Shown here piece after piece: positions 35,560-44,685 of a stretch of DNA of 64,000 nt. Origin of the DNA: Methylophaga thiooxydans DMS010 (GTDB lineage Bacteria; Pseudomonadota; Gammaproteobacteria; Nitrosococcales; Methylophagaceae); contig NZ_GG657906.1 in assembly GCF_000156355.1 (NCBI RefSeq), positions 1-64,000 on the forward strand, read 5' to 3'. The first letter of the stretch is position 1. Each line of letters begins with the position of its first letter. Both the position numbers and the translations under genes were made by a program. The notes beneath the pieces are model-generated. The model was not told where the DNA came from. It searched no databases and saw only the letters and a program-made list of their open reading frames with translations.

Positions 35560-37506
35560 ATGCAAAATCACCTTTCCTCTTCGTTGGAAAATGAGCTGGA
35601 TTTGAGCACAGAATGGAGCGCCGAACATAGTGCTCGACTGTATGGCGTGCGTGACTGGGGCAGTGATTACTTTGATGTGTCGGCAGAGGGTAATGCGGTC
35701 GTCTCATTGCAGTTTGGCGAAAAAACCATTCAAGTTCCCATTATTGATATCGTCAATGGAATGAAAGAGCGGGGCTTGGATATGCCCGCTGTACTTCGCA
35801 TTGAAAACTTGTTGGACCAGCGTATTACCCAGCTTAATGAGGCTTTCGCGAAAGCAATTAATGAAGCGGGTTATAACAATCACTACCGCGGTGTGTTTCC
35901 GATTAAGGTGAACCAGCAGTGCCATGTTATCGAAGAAATTGCTGATTATGGCAGTCGCTATCATCATGGGCTGGAAGCGGGAAGTAAAGCAGAGCTCATC
36001 ATTGCTTTGACCCAATTAAAAGACCCAGAAAGTCTGATTATTTGTAATGGTTATAAAGATGAGGAGTTCATCGAGTTAGGTTTATATGCACGTCAAATGG
36101 GCATTAATTGCTTTTTTGTGCTCGAAACCGCGATGGAACTCGATATTATTCTAGAACGCAGCCGCGCGCTGGGTATCGATCCGCTAATTGGCGTACGCAT
36201 CCGCTTGGCTTCAATGGTTGAAGGTCACTGGAATGAAGACAGCGGTGACCGGTCTATCTTTGGCTTGTCCACTAATGCCTTGTTAGGGGTTATTGAAAAA
36301 CTGAAACAGGCTGATATGTTGCACTGTCTGCAATTGCTGCACAGTCACCTGGGTTCGCAGATCCCGAACATCCGTAATATACGTAGCGGAGTAATGGAAG
36401 CCTGTCGCTTTTATGCTGGCCTGATTGAAGAAGGAGCCCCGATGGGCTACATCGACATAGGTGGCGGTCTAGCGGTAGATTATGAAGGCGCACGCAGTAA
36501 CAGTACTCACAGTATGAATTATGGCCTGGATGAATACTGCTACAGCATTGTGGAAACATTACAAGAAAGCTTAGAACCGTTGGGAATTGCTCATCCTGTG
36601 ATCATTTCCGAATCAGGACGTGCTTTAGTGGCGTACTCCTCAATGCTGTTGTTCAATATTTTGGAAACGCGCGAGCATAAGCCCGGACCATTGCCGGACT
36701 CTGCACCGGATGGCAGTCATGATCTGATTGTGAATCTGTTCAGCGTATTAGATTACGTCAATGTCGATAACCTGCAAGAGTGTTACAACGACGCATTGTA
36801 TTACCGCGATGAAATACGTGAGCTTTTCCACCATGGTCAGGCGAGCCTCAGAGAACGCGCTTTGGCGGAGAATGTCACACTGGCAGTATTGGAAAAAATT
36901 TCTAATCTGTTGCCGCAGGTAAGACGCGTATCTCAGGAACTGGAAGCATTGCCGGAACTGATGTCAGATATTTACTATGGCAACTTCAGTTTGTTTCAGT
37001 CTCTGCCTGATATTTGGGCGATTGATCAGTTATTCCCCATCATGCCCATCCATCGCTTAAATGAAGCGCCTGTGCGTGATGGTGTGCTGGCGGATATGAC
37101 CTGTGATTGTGATGGCAAGATTGATAATTTTATTTCGCCAAGCGGTGTTACAAAGACACTGCCATTACATCCTCTGAAAGAGGGTGAAGAGTATTACATT
37201 AGTGTGTTTCTGGTGGGTGCCTATCAGGAAACCTTAGGTGATTTGCATAATCTGTTTGGCGATACCAATGTCGTCAGTGTGCATGTAAACGAAGATGGCA
37301 GTTTTGATTTCCGCCGCGAGTTTCATGGTGACAGCATTGCCGATGTACTCAGTTACGTGGAATATGATCCGAAACTTATCCAAGAACAGTTCCGTCGTAT
37401 TGCCGAGCAAGCAGTTCGTGATGGCAAAATTTCAGTACCAATGCGTCAACAAATGCTGCGTGCATTCCGCGAGAGCATGAATGGTTACACCTTCTTCGAA
37501 CGTTAA
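35560..37506 (+). CDS. speA: Biosynthetic arginine decarboxylase
   Basis: A 648-residue PLP enzyme of fold type III converting arginine to agmatine. The PLP lysine is in YRGVFPIKVNQQ (about residue 115). The glycine-rich phosphate site YIDIGGGLAVDYEG (about 300), the ISESGRALVA segment and the C-terminal MTCDCDGKIDNF catalytic cysteine region are all present. The length and the N-terminus (EWSAEHSARLYGVRDWG) match the E. coli-type enzyme. It heads a run with carboxyspermidine genes and agmatinase, giving a full arginine-to-spermidine route. The start is the ATG at 35560, preceded by ACGGA. Confidence 0.95.
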   Translation: MQNHLSSSLENELDLSTEWSAEHSARLYGVRDWGSDYFDVSAEGNAVVSLQFGEKTIQVPIIDIVNGMKERGLDMPAVLRIENLLDQRITQLNEAFAKAINEAGYNNHYRGVFPIKVNQQCHVIEEIADYGSRYHHGLEAGSKAELIIALTQLKDPESLIICNGYKDEEFIELGLYARQMGINCFFVLETAMELDIILERSRALGIDPLIGVRIRLASMVEGHWNEDSGDRSIFGLSTNALLGVIEKLKQADMLHCLQLLHSHLGSQIPNIRNIRSGVMEACRFYAGLIEEGAPMGYIDIGGGLAVDYEGARSNSTHSMNYGLDEYCYSIVETLQESLEPLGIAHPVIISESGRALVAYSSMLLFNILETREHKPGPLPDSAPDGSHDLIVNLFSVLDYVNVDNLQECYNDALYYRDEIRELFHHGQASLRERALAENVTLAVLEKISNLLPQVRRVSQELEALPELMSDIYYGNFSLFQSLPDIWAIDQLFPIMPIHRLNEAPVRDGVLADMTCDCDGKIDNFISPSGVTKTLPLHPLKEGEEYYISVFLVGAYQETLGDLHNLFGDTNVVSVHVNEDGSFDFRREFHGDSIADVLSYVEYDPKLIQEQFRRIAEQAVRDGKISVPMRQQMLRAFRESMNGYTFFER

Positions 37507-37534
37507 ATAAAAGCCGAGTTATAGGAATTTAGCT

Positions 37535-38734
37535 ATGTCAAAAGTCGTGATTATTGGGGCCGGCGGTGTCGGCGGTGTGGTCACTCACAAGTGTGCACAA
37601 CTGCCAGAAGTCTTTTCTGAAATCGTGCTGGCCAGTCGAACCGAGAAAAAATGCAAAGCCATTGCTGCGCAATTGGAACGACCCATAAAAACCGCGCAAG
37701 TCGATGCTGATAACGTGGCTGAGCTAACCACATTGCTGGAGCAGGAAAAGCCGGATTTGGTGATTAATGTCGCCCTGCCATATCAAGATCTGACGATTAT
37801 GGATGCCTGTCTGGCAGCCGGTGTTGACTACCTTGATACAGCAAACTATGAACCATTGGATACCGCTAAATTCGAATACAAATGGCAATGGGCGTATCAG
37901 GATAAATTCAAACAAGCGGGTCTGACGGCGTTATTAGGTAGCGGTTTTGACCCTGGCGCAACCAATGTGTTTACCGCTTATATTGCCAAGCACTATTTCG
38001 ATGAAATCCATGAATTGGATATTATCGACGTCAATGGAGGTGATCATGGTTATCCGTTTGCGACCAATTTCAATCCGGAAATTAATATTCGTGAAGTCAC
38101 AGCGGAATGCCGTCATTGGGAAAATGACAACTTTGTCACGACACCAGCGATGTCGAAAAAAGCCAGCTTTACTTGTCCTGAACAGGTGGGTACCTACAGT
38201 ATTTATCGTATGTACCATGAAGAGTTGGAGTCATTGACTAAGCATTTTCCAACGTTAAAACGTGCCCAGTTCTGGATGAGTTTTGGTGAAAGCTACTTGA
38301 AGCATTTGGAAGTACTAGGCAATGTCGGTATGACCGGAATTGAACCCATTGAATTTCAGGGTCAGCAAATTGTGCCGATTCAATTTTTGAAAGCCTTATT
38401 GCCCGATCCTTCGACGCTGGGGCCACGTACCAAAGGCAAGACCTGTATCGGGGTTGTGGTGAAAGGAATTAAAGAAGGTAAGGAAAAAATCGTTTACCTC
38501 TACAACATTAAAGATCACCAGGACTGCTACCAAGAAGTACAGTCGCAAGCGATTTCTTACACCACCGGTGTGCCGGCGATGATTGGTGCCAAAATGATGC
38601 TGGAAGGCAAGTGGAAACAACCCGGGGTTTGGAATATTGAACAGTTTGATCCGGATCCGTTTATGGAAGATATGAATAAATACGGTCTGCCATGGAAAGT
38701 GGTGGAACTGGATAGCTTTGATCTGGACGGTTAA
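37535..38734 (+). CDS. Carboxynorspermidine/carboxyspermidine dehydrogenase (saccharopine dehydrogenase family)
   Basis: A 399-residue NAD(P)H-dependent enzyme with the Rossmann start VVIIGAGGVGGVVTHKCAQ and family motifs ALLGSGFDPGATNVF and KGKTCIGVVVKGIKEG. In Vibrio and many other bacteria it condenses aspartate semialdehyde with putrescine or diaminopropane to carboxyspermidine or carboxynorspermidine. Here agmatinase supplies putrescine, so carboxyspermidine is the likely product. The next gene, 5 bp downstream, is the matching decarboxylase. TAGGAA lies before the ATG. Saccharopine dehydrogenase proper is less likely given this context. Confidence 0.9.
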   Translation: MSKVVIIGAGGVGGVVTHKCAQLPEVFSEIVLASRTEKKCKAIAAQLERPIKTAQVDADNVAELTTLLEQEKPDLVINVALPYQDLTIMDACLAAGVDYLDTANYEPLDTAKFEYKWQWAYQDKFKQAGLTALLGSGFDPGATNVFTAYIAKHYFDEIHELDIIDVNGGDHGYPFATNFNPEINIREVTAECRHWENDNFVTTPAMSKKASFTCPEQVGTYSIYRMYHEELESLTKHFPTLKRAQFWMSFGESYLKHLEVLGNVGMTGIEPIEFQGQQIVPIQFLKALLPDPSTLGPRTKGKTCIGVVVKGIKEGKEKIVYLYNIKDHQDCYQEVQSQAISYTTGVPAMIGAKMMLEGKWKQPGVWNIEQFDPDPFMEDMNKYGLPWKVVELDSFDLDG

Positions 38735-38739
38735 GTTCG

Positions 38740-39906
38740 ATGCAATTTACTGATTTTGGCAAGTTGGATTTATCCCGATTGCCATCACCTTGTTTTGTGG
38801 TCGATGAAGTCGCTGTAGAGCGTAACTTACGTATTCTCAGCGACGTGGCAGAGGCGAGTGGTGCCAAAATTCTGGGTGCGTTGAAAGCGTTTTCAATGTG
38901 GTCATTTGGCAACATGACGCATCAATACCTCAGTGGAACTTGTGCCAGTGGTTTGCATGAAGCCAAACTCGGGCATGAAGAGTATGGCGGTGAAGTGCAT
39001 GTATTTGCCGCCGCATTCAGTCAGGCTGATATTGATGAGTTACTGACCTTTGCACATCACATCGTTTTTAACTCCTGTGGTCAATGGTTACGTTTTCGTG
39101 AGCAATGTCTGGCTGCTAAAAAACAGCGTCCAGAATTACAGTTTGGGCTCCGAATCAATCCGGAACACTCCGAAGGCACTGTACCGATTTATGATCCCTG
39201 TGCGCCGGGATCACGATTAGGCATTACTTTATCGCAGTTAGATGAAAGCGTACTTGATGGCATTACTGGACTGCATTTCCATACTTTGTGTGAGCAGGGC
39301 TTTGAACCACTTTCCAGAACTGTAGCGGCTGTTGAGAAAAACTTCGGTCATTTGCTTAGTCAGATGGATTGGGTCAATTTTGGTGGTGGTCACCATATTA
39401 CGGCTGATGGTTACAACATCAACGGGCTGGTGGAAATGGTGCAGGTTTTCAGACAGCGCCATAACGTTGAGGTATATATGGAACCCGGCGAAGCAATGGC
39501 CATTGGTACCGGTGTTTTAAGTTGTGAAGTGTTGGATATCACATGGAATCAGATCAATCAGGCCATTCTGGACACCTCGGCAACCTGTCATATGCCTGAC
39601 ACCTTAGAAATGCCGTATCGGCCAGATATCACTGGTGCAGCAGAAGCTGAAAAGCTATCTCATACCTATCGTCTGGGCGGTTTAACCTGTCTGGCTGGTG
39701 ATGTGATTGGTGATTACAGCTTTGCTAAACCACTCGAAATCGGCCAGCGGCTGGTTTTCGAAGATATGGGCCATTACACCATGGTCAAAACAACCACGTT
39801 TAATGGCACGAAATTACCTGCGATTGCAATTTGGAATTCGGAAACTGACGCGCTGTGCGTGGTCAAAGAGTTCGGCTATGCTGACTTTAAACACAGACTG
39901 TCATGA
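38740..39906 (+). CDS. nspC: Carboxynorspermidine/carboxyspermidine decarboxylase
   Basis: A 388-residue fold-III PLP decarboxylase. The PLP lysine is in GALKAFSMWS (near residue 49), and the family motifs FGLRINPEHSEG, GLHFHTLCEQ, VNFGGGHHIT and MEPGEAM follow. It removes the carboxyl group from carboxyspermidine to give spermidine, completing the pathway begun by the upstream dehydrogenase. It is separated from that gene by 5 bp and overlaps speB by ATGA, so translation is likely coupled across the operon. Confidence 0.93.
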   Translation: MQFTDFGKLDLSRLPSPCFVVDEVAVERNLRILSDVAEASGAKILGALKAFSMWSFGNMTHQYLSGTCASGLHEAKLGHEEYGGEVHVFAAAFSQADIDELLTFAHHIVFNSCGQWLRFREQCLAAKKQRPELQFGLRINPEHSEGTVPIYDPCAPGSRLGITLSQLDESVLDGITGLHFHTLCEQGFEPLSRTVAAVEKNFGHLLSQMDWVNFGGGHHITADGYNINGLVEMVQVFRQRHNVEVYMEPGEAMAIGTGVLSCEVLDITWNQINQAILDTSATCHMPDTLEMPYRPDITGAAEAEKLSHTYRLGGLTCLAGDVIGDYSFAKPLEIGQRLVFEDMGHYTMVKTTTFNGTKLPAIAIWNSETDALCVVKEFGYADFKHRLS

Positions 39907-40784
39907 GTAATGCAATGAATACTGACTATCCTATCTTTCTTGGTTCTGAAATTGATCAGCCCGATCCCGATAACGCGATGTTTCACGTCTTGCCGGTGCC
40001 GTTTGAAAAAACGGTGTCTTATGGCGGTGGAACGGGGAAAGGGCCGTCAGCTATTTTGGATGCCTCATGGCAACTGGAAGAGTGGGATGGTAAGAGCAAG
40101 CCCTGTGATGCCGGCATCTATACGTGTGAGCCAGTTGATTGCAGTGTTGATGCTGCCACCGTGATTGATAACATCGCCACAGCAACCGCAAAAATTGTTC
40201 GTCATGGTGCCATGCCAGTTGTTTTAGGTGGTGAGCATACGGTGACGTATGGCGTACTTAAAGGACTGATCGAAGCGGGGCTGGATGACTTTGGTATTGT
40301 GCAAATTGATGCTCACGCCGATTTAAGACAAGCCTATGAAGGCGATTTACTCAGCCACGCCTCTGTGATGAAGCGTGCAGTTGATATGGGGATTCCCCTC
40401 TATCAGCTGGGGATTCGTGCGTTTTGTGAAGAAGAAATGGCCTTTCGAAAAGAGTTTGGTGTGCTCTATGAAGATGCCGATGATTTAGTACCGAACAATA
40501 AGCAAACAATTCAACTGCCGGATGATTTTCCGCAAAAGGTGTTTTTCACGTTGGATATTGATGGCATGGATCCATCTGTTTTCCCTTCAACCGGTACCCC
40601 TGTGCCAGGTGGCTTAGGGTGGTACCAAACACTCAATTTATTCGAATCTGTCGCAAATCAACGTGAGATCATTGGTTTCGATATTATGGAATTTGCCCCC
40701 ATTGAAGGCTTCCATGCCTATGATTTCGCGGCTTCCATGCTGACCTATAAACTAATGGGTATTGTGCAACGCCAACGAAGCTGA
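39903..40784 (+). CDS. speB: Agmatinase
   Basis: A 293-residue ureohydrolase that splits agmatine to putrescine and urea. All manganese-site motifs are visible: VLGGEHTVTYG, IDAHADLRQAYEG and FFTLDIDGMDPSVFPSTGTP. The ATG at 39903 overlaps the nspC stop. An in-frame ATG at 39915 is a less coupled alternative. It takes the product of SpeA and supplies putrescine to the carboxyspermidine enzymes. Two hairpins follow, at 40805-40820 (GCAACA/TGTTGC) and the terminator at 40868-40893, so the four-gene polyamine unit may end here. Confidence 0.94.
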   Translation: MSNAMNTDYPIFLGSEIDQPDPDNAMFHVLPVPFEKTVSYGGGTGKGPSAILDASWQLEEWDGKSKPCDAGIYTCEPVDCSVDAATVIDNIATATAKIVRHGAMPVVLGGEHTVTYGVLKGLIEAGLDDFGIVQIDAHADLRQAYEGDLLSHASVMKRAVDMGIPLYQLGIRAFCEEEMAFRKEFGVLYEDADDLVPNNKQTIQLPDDFPQKVFFTLDIDGMDPSVFPSTGTPVPGGLGWYQTLNLFESVANQREIIGFDIMEFAPIEGFHAYDFAASMLTYKLMGIVQRQRS

Positions 40785-40867
40785 TTCAGAATCAGACTTG
40801 ACCTGCAACAGTCGTGTTGCAATTGATTGATTAAAAGAACAAATTTTTACTTTCCTTAGTGAGATTT

Positions 40868-40893
40868 AACGGCTAAAATCCGCCGTTTTTTCT
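40868..40893 (+). terminator. Rho-independent terminator after speB
   Basis: AACGGC (40868-40873) pairs with GCCGTT (40882-40887), followed by TTTTCTTT. It ends only 17 bp before the next start codon, so it may separate the polyamine genes from the following trio or act as a partial terminator. Confidence 0.65.
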
Positions 40894-40910
40894 TTCTGGA
40901 ATTTTTCACC

Positions 40911-41318
40911 ATGAACCAAGCTACTGAAAAGCTGTTGCAAGATTACTATGATGCCTTCAATCGTCAGGATATGACCGCATTTTTGAACATGCTAACTGAC
41001 GATGTCATTCATGATGTGAACCAAACAGGTCGCGAAGTGGGGAAAGAAGCTTTCTCCCAGTTCATGGATCGCATGAATGCTCACTACAAAGAGCAAATTG
41101 TCGATATTTCAATTACCACCAATGATGCGGGTGACCGTGCAGCTGTCGAATTCACTGTGTTAGGTGAATATCTGTCTACCGATGAAGGTTTGCCAGAAGC
41201 AGCGGGCCAGACTTACCGTTTGCCAGCCGGTGCTTTCTTTGTGATTCGTGATGGTAAAGTGGCTCGCATTACCAACTACTACAATCTGGAAGATTGGATC
41301 GCCCAAGTAACGGGCTAA
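40911..41318 (+). CDS. SnoaL/NTF2-like protein (ketosteroid-isomerase-related)
   Basis: A 135-residue protein of the NTF2-like alpha+beta cone fold: LLQDYYDAFNRQDMTAFLNM, then MLTDDVIHDVNQ, the central EFTVLGEYLSTDEG strand and a final FFVIRDGKVARITNYYN. Such folds can be enzymes or small-molecule binders, and residues alone do not show which. It precedes a GNAT acetyltransferase by 12 bp and a nitrilase-family amidohydrolase. The trio lies behind the spermidine genes, so a role in polyamine or amine metabolism is plausible but unproven. Confidence 0.8.
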   Translation: MNQATEKLLQDYYDAFNRQDMTAFLNMLTDDVIHDVNQTGREVGKEAFSQFMDRMNAHYKEQIVDISITTNDAGDRAAVEFTVLGEYLSTDEGLPEAAGQTYRLPAGAFFVIRDGKVARITNYYNLEDWIAQVTG

Positions 41319-41330
41319 CCGGGAGTTGTC

Positions 41331-41921
41331 ATGCTGAGACTGGAAAGACTTTCCGGCGACAAATTGAACCATTTTATTCCGGAGCTGGCTCAGCTCCGGA
41401 TTCAAGTATTTCGTGATTGGCCTTATCTTTACGATGGCGATCTCGCATACGAAGAGAAATATCTGCAAACCTATATCGAAGCGCCGGACAGTGTCATTGT
41501 GTTGGCCTTTGACGGTGATAAAGTGGTTGGCGCTTCAACCGGTATTCCGCTTAAACATGAAACGGACGAAGTTAAAGCACCGTTTATTGCAGCTGGTTAC
41601 GACGTGAGTAAGATTTTCTATTGCGGCGAGTCAGTATTGTTATCTGAGTATCGTGGGCAAGGGGCCGGGGTTGCTTTTTTTGACCACCGTGAAGCCCATG
41701 CCGAAGCGATTGGTGAGTTTAACTACAGCTGCTTTTGTGGTGTACAACGCCCGGCCGAACATCCTCGTCGTCCATCTGACTATGTACCGCTAGATGATTT
41801 CTGGCGTAAGCGTGGTTATGAAAAATACCCAGAACTCAACACCACATTCAGCTGGAAAGAGTTGGATGAACACGATGAGTCGCCTAAGCCGATGACATTT
41901 TGGATGAAAAGAATTAAATGA
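41331..41921 (+). CDS. GNAT-family N-acetyltransferase
   Basis: A 196-residue acetyltransferase. The acetyl-CoA site is in SVLLSEYRGQGAGVAFFDHR (about residues 101-120), with the Q/RxxGxG/A pattern RGQGAG. The N-terminal IPELAQLRIQVFRDWPYLYDG is common to a subgroup of small GNATs. The C-terminal part (CGVQRPAEHPRRPSDYVPLDDFW) is characteristic but of unknown specificity. GGGAG precedes the ATG. It overlaps the nitrilase-family gene (ATGA), implying coupled expression. An amine substrate is a reasonable guess from the neighbouring polyamine genes. Confidence 0.85.
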   Translation: MLRLERLSGDKLNHFIPELAQLRIQVFRDWPYLYDGDLAYEEKYLQTYIEAPDSVIVLAFDGDKVVGASTGIPLKHETDEVKAPFIAAGYDVSKIFYCGESVLLSEYRGQGAGVAFFDHREAHAEAIGEFNYSCFCGVQRPAEHPRRPSDYVPLDDFWRKRGYEKYPELNTTFSWKELDEHDESPKPMTFWMKRIK

Positions 41922-42799
41922 GTAAAGTAACGGCCGCCGTGGCGCAATATGATGTGGGTTTTTTTAGCCACTGGTCTGAATTTGAAACCAAGTTGACACA
42001 ATGGGTGCAACAGGCTGCATCACACGGTGCCAAACTGTTGGTATTCCCCGAGTATGGCAGTATGGAACTGGCTTCGCTGTTCGGTAAAGACGTGTATAGC
42101 TGTCTCAGCAAACAACTGCATGAGATGCAGACTATTTATGCAGATTACGAGGCTTTATATACGCAACTGGCTAAACAGTTTGATGTGATGATTCTGGCTA
42201 GTACCTTCCCGGTGATTCAGGTTGACGGCAGCTTTCGTAACCGCGCCAATCTCTTCGGTGTTGATGGCCTGATTGGCTATCAAGATAAACTGATCATGAC
42301 GCGTTTTGAAAACGAGCAGTGGCTGATTCAGCCTGGCACAGAAATTAAAGTCATTGATACCGATATTGGTCGTATTGCAATAAACATCTGTTACGACGTT
42401 GAATTCCCTTTGATTGCCTATCAGCAGGTTAAAGCGGGGGCTGATGTGATTTTGGCGCCCAGTTGTACCGATACTAATGCAGGGTTCCACCGTGTGCGTA
42501 TTGGCTGTCAGGCCAGAGCATTGGAAAACCAGTGTTTTGTGTTGCAATCACCCACATTCGGTAACGCCGAGTGGTCAGAAGCGGTAGATGTGAATACAGG
42601 CCGAGCCAGTATCTATACCCCTGTCGATTACGGTTTTCCTGATAACGGCATTCTGACTCAAGGGTGTCATGATACTGCGCAGTGGGTTTATGCCGAGTTA
42701 GATCTAACCGAGATAGCTAAGGTCAGACAAGAAGGGCAGGTGTTTAATTATCGTGATTGGCCCTTGCAAAACACGCTACAGGCCCCAACTACTAATTAA
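41918..42799 (+). CDS. Carbon-nitrogen hydrolase (nitrilase superfamily amidohydrolase)
   Basis: A 293-residue amidohydrolase with the Glu-Lys-Cys triad: Glu in LLVFPEYGSME (about residue 45), Lys in GYQDKLIMTRFE (about 124) and Cys in AINICYDVEFP (about 157). Relatives hydrolyse linear amides, including N-carbamoylputrescine, but agmatinase already makes putrescine here, so another amide is likelier. It overlaps the GNAT gene. Acetylation by one and deacylation by the other would form a cycle on an amine, which is inference. A strong terminator follows at 42807-42834. Confidence 0.87.
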   Translation: MSKVTAAVAQYDVGFFSHWSEFETKLTQWVQQAASHGAKLLVFPEYGSMELASLFGKDVYSCLSKQLHEMQTIYADYEALYTQLAKQFDVMILASTFPVIQVDGSFRNRANLFGVDGLIGYQDKLIMTRFENEQWLIQPGTEIKVIDTDIGRIAINICYDVEFPLIAYQQVKAGADVILAPSCTDTNAGFHRVRIGCQARALENQCFVLQSPTFGNAEWSEAVDVNTGRASIYTPVDYGFPDNGILTQGCHDTAQWVYAELDLTEIAKVRQEGQVFNYRDWPLQNTLQAPTTN

Positions 42800-42806
42800 G
42801 AGTCGA

Positions 42807-42834
42807 AAACGCCTTTTCAAAAGGCGTTTTTTTT
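42807..42834 (+). terminator. Rho-independent terminator after the nitrilase gene
   Basis: AAAACGCCTTTT (42807-42818) and AAAAGGCGTTTT form an almost continuous stem followed by a further T-run to 42834. It closes the polyamine/GNAT/nitrilase region. Confidence 0.85.
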
Positions 42835-42947
42835 GCCTGCTGAAAAAGCCATGCAAGATGTATGGATGAAGCAGTCGCCTGCAACCGTTAAAATACACCT
42901 ATTTCCCAGAATTCCAGTGAGCTCACTGAACCAGACAGGAGTGATGA

Positions 42948-44030
42948 ATGTTAGATAAAACGCAAGTCGAGCAAGTGGTCAATGATTTTCTAGATCCCTC
43001 AACCGACATGAAATTAGGCGAGACCAAACCGGCCATTAAATCAGAACAGGATGGCGATAAACACATCGTTAAGATCGTTTTGGGCTATCCAGTTAAAGGT
43101 TATGTAGAGCAACTACAAACTGAATTGGCAGCCGCTTTGACCAAAGCCGGTGCTGAGAATGTTGCCGTAACGATAGAAACGAAAGTAACGAAACATAAAG
43201 TCCAGCAAGGTGTGCCGGCGTTAGAGAATGTTAAAAACATCATCGCTGTAGCGTCAGGCAAGGGCGGTGTGGGTAAATCGACAACGTCTGTTAATCTTGC
43301 TTTGGCTTTAGCTGCAGAAGGTGCTCGAGTTGGTATTCTGGATGCCGATATCTATGGCCCCAGCCAGCCTAGAATGTTGGGCACGACTAAACGGCCAGAA
43401 TCGGAAGACGGTAAAAGCATCGAGCCTATCGAAAGCTATGGTGTACAAAGCATGTCTATCGGTTTCCTGATTGATGAAGAAGAACCGATGATCTGGCGTG
43501 GCCCGATGGTGACGCAGGCGTTGCAGCAAATGCTGGGCGACACAAACTGGAAAGAGCTGGATTATCTGGTGATCGACTTACCGCCTGGTACAGGTGATAT
43601 TCAATTGACCTTGTCACAAAAAGTCCCTGTTAGTGGCGCGGTGATTGTCACTACACCACAAGATATCTCGCTACTGGATGCCCGCAAAGCGTTCAAGATG
43701 TTTGAAAAAGTGAATGTGCCGGTTCTGGGTGTTATCGAAAATATGAGTACCCATATCTGCAGTCAATGTGGCCATGAAGAGCACATTTTTGGCTCTGGTG
43801 GTGGCGCGCGTATGGCAGAGCAATATGACCTCAATATGCTGGGCAGTTTGCCGTTGGATATTAAAATTCGTGAAGATGCCGACAGCGGTCAGCCAAGCGT
43901 TGTAACGAACCCGGATGGTGATATTGCAATGGCTTATCGTCAGATCGCACGTCGCGTTTCTGCTCGACTGGCAATGCAAGGTAAAGATTACTCCGGCGCC
44001 TTCCCAAATATTGTGATTAAAAACGACTAA
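42948..44030 (+). CDS. apbC: Mrp/ApbC iron-sulfur cluster carrier ATPase
   Basis: A 360-residue P-loop ATPase of the Mrp/NBP35 family. An N-terminal MIP18-like domain (residues 1-95) precedes the deviant Walker A GKGGVGKSTTSVN (about 105-117), the switch DADIYGPSQPRML and the C-terminal CxxC motif HICSQCGHEE (about 267-276). That motif binds the bridging cluster transferred to apoproteins. AGGAG lies before the ATG at 42948. The gene appears to be transcribed alone: a terminator lies upstream and a long hairpin at 44041-44078 downstream. Confidence 0.93.
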   Translation: MLDKTQVEQVVNDFLDPSTDMKLGETKPAIKSEQDGDKHIVKIVLGYPVKGYVEQLQTELAAALTKAGAENVAVTIETKVTKHKVQQGVPALENVKNIIAVASGKGGVGKSTTSVNLALALAAEGARVGILDADIYGPSQPRMLGTTKRPESEDGKSIEPIESYGVQSMSIGFLIDEEEPMIWRGPMVTQALQQMLGDTNWKELDYLVIDLPPGTGDIQLTLSQKVPVSGAVIVTTPQDISLLDARKAFKMFEKVNVPVLGVIENMSTHICSQCGHEEHIFGSGGGARMAEQYDLNMLGSLPLDIKIREDADSGQPSVVTNPDGDIAMAYRQIARRVSARLAMQGKDYSGAFPNIVIKND

Positions 44031-44040
44031 GAAACGGACT

Positions 44041-44078
44041 ACCTGATTCACCGATTTTGAGATGGCGGTGAATCAGGT
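44041..44078 (+). terminator. Long perfect hairpin between apbC and dcd
   Basis: ACCTGATTCACCG (44041-44053) pairs over 13 bp with CGGTGAATCAGGT (44066-44078) around a 12-base loop. It lies 10 bp past the apbC stop. The tract that follows (ATGATTAATCTTTTG) is only partly T-rich, so it may be a weak terminator, a 3' stabiliser or an element limiting read-through into dcd. Confidence 0.55.
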
Positions 44079-44116
44079 ATGATTAATCTTTTGTATCAGG
44101 GCAAAGCGGCACATTT

Positions 44117-44677
44117 ATGATCAAATCGGACAAGTGGATTCGCCGGATGGCGGAGCAGGGCATGATTTCCCCGTTTGAGTCGGGGCAAGTACGTTATCAG
44201 GACGACAACCGTATCATTTCCTATGGCACATCAAGCTATGGCTATGACGTTCGCTGTTCTAACGAGTTTAAGATATTTACCAATATCAATTCAGCCATCG
44301 TTGACCCGAAAAACTTTGATGAAAATAGCTTTGTTGATGTGCAGTCCGACGTCTGCATCATTCCCCCTAATTCCTTTGCTCTGGCACGTACAGTGGAAAC
44401 CTTTCGGATTCCCCGCAATGTATTGACTGTCTGTCTTGGTAAGTCGACCTATGCCCGTTGTGGCATCATCGTCAATGTCACGCCATTAGAACCCGAGTGG
44501 GAAGGCCAAGTGACGCTTGAGTTTTCGAATACGACACCCTTACCAGCCAAAATTTATGCCAATGAAGGCGTGGCGCAGATGTTGTTTTTTGAGTCTGATG
44601 AAGTCTGTGAAACGTCCTATGCCGACCGGGGTGGTAAATACCAGGGACAGGCTGGCGTTACCTTGCCAAGATCCTGA
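44117..44677 (+). CDS. dcd: dCTP deaminase
   Basis: A 186-residue enzyme converting dCTP to dUTP, which Dut then turns into the dTTP precursor dUMP. Family motifs are present: [15 protein letters not shown], the catalytic [16 protein letters not shown] segment with its Glu, and [12 protein letters not shown] at the C-terminus that closes over the nucleotide. KSTYARCG carries the phosphate-binding Ser and Arg. The length fits the family. A WD40 lipoprotein gene starts 8 bp after its stop. Confidence 0.95.
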   Translation: MIKSDKWIRRMAEQGMISPFESGQVRYQDDNRIISYGTSSYGYDVRCSNEFKIFTNINSAIVDPKNFDENSFVDVQSDVCIIPPNSFALARTVETFRIPRNVLTVCLGKSTYARCGIIVNVTPLEPEWEGQVTLEFSNTTPLPAKIYANEGVAQMLFFESDEVCETSYADRGGKYQGQAGVTLPRS

Positions 44678-44685
44678 CTTTTATT

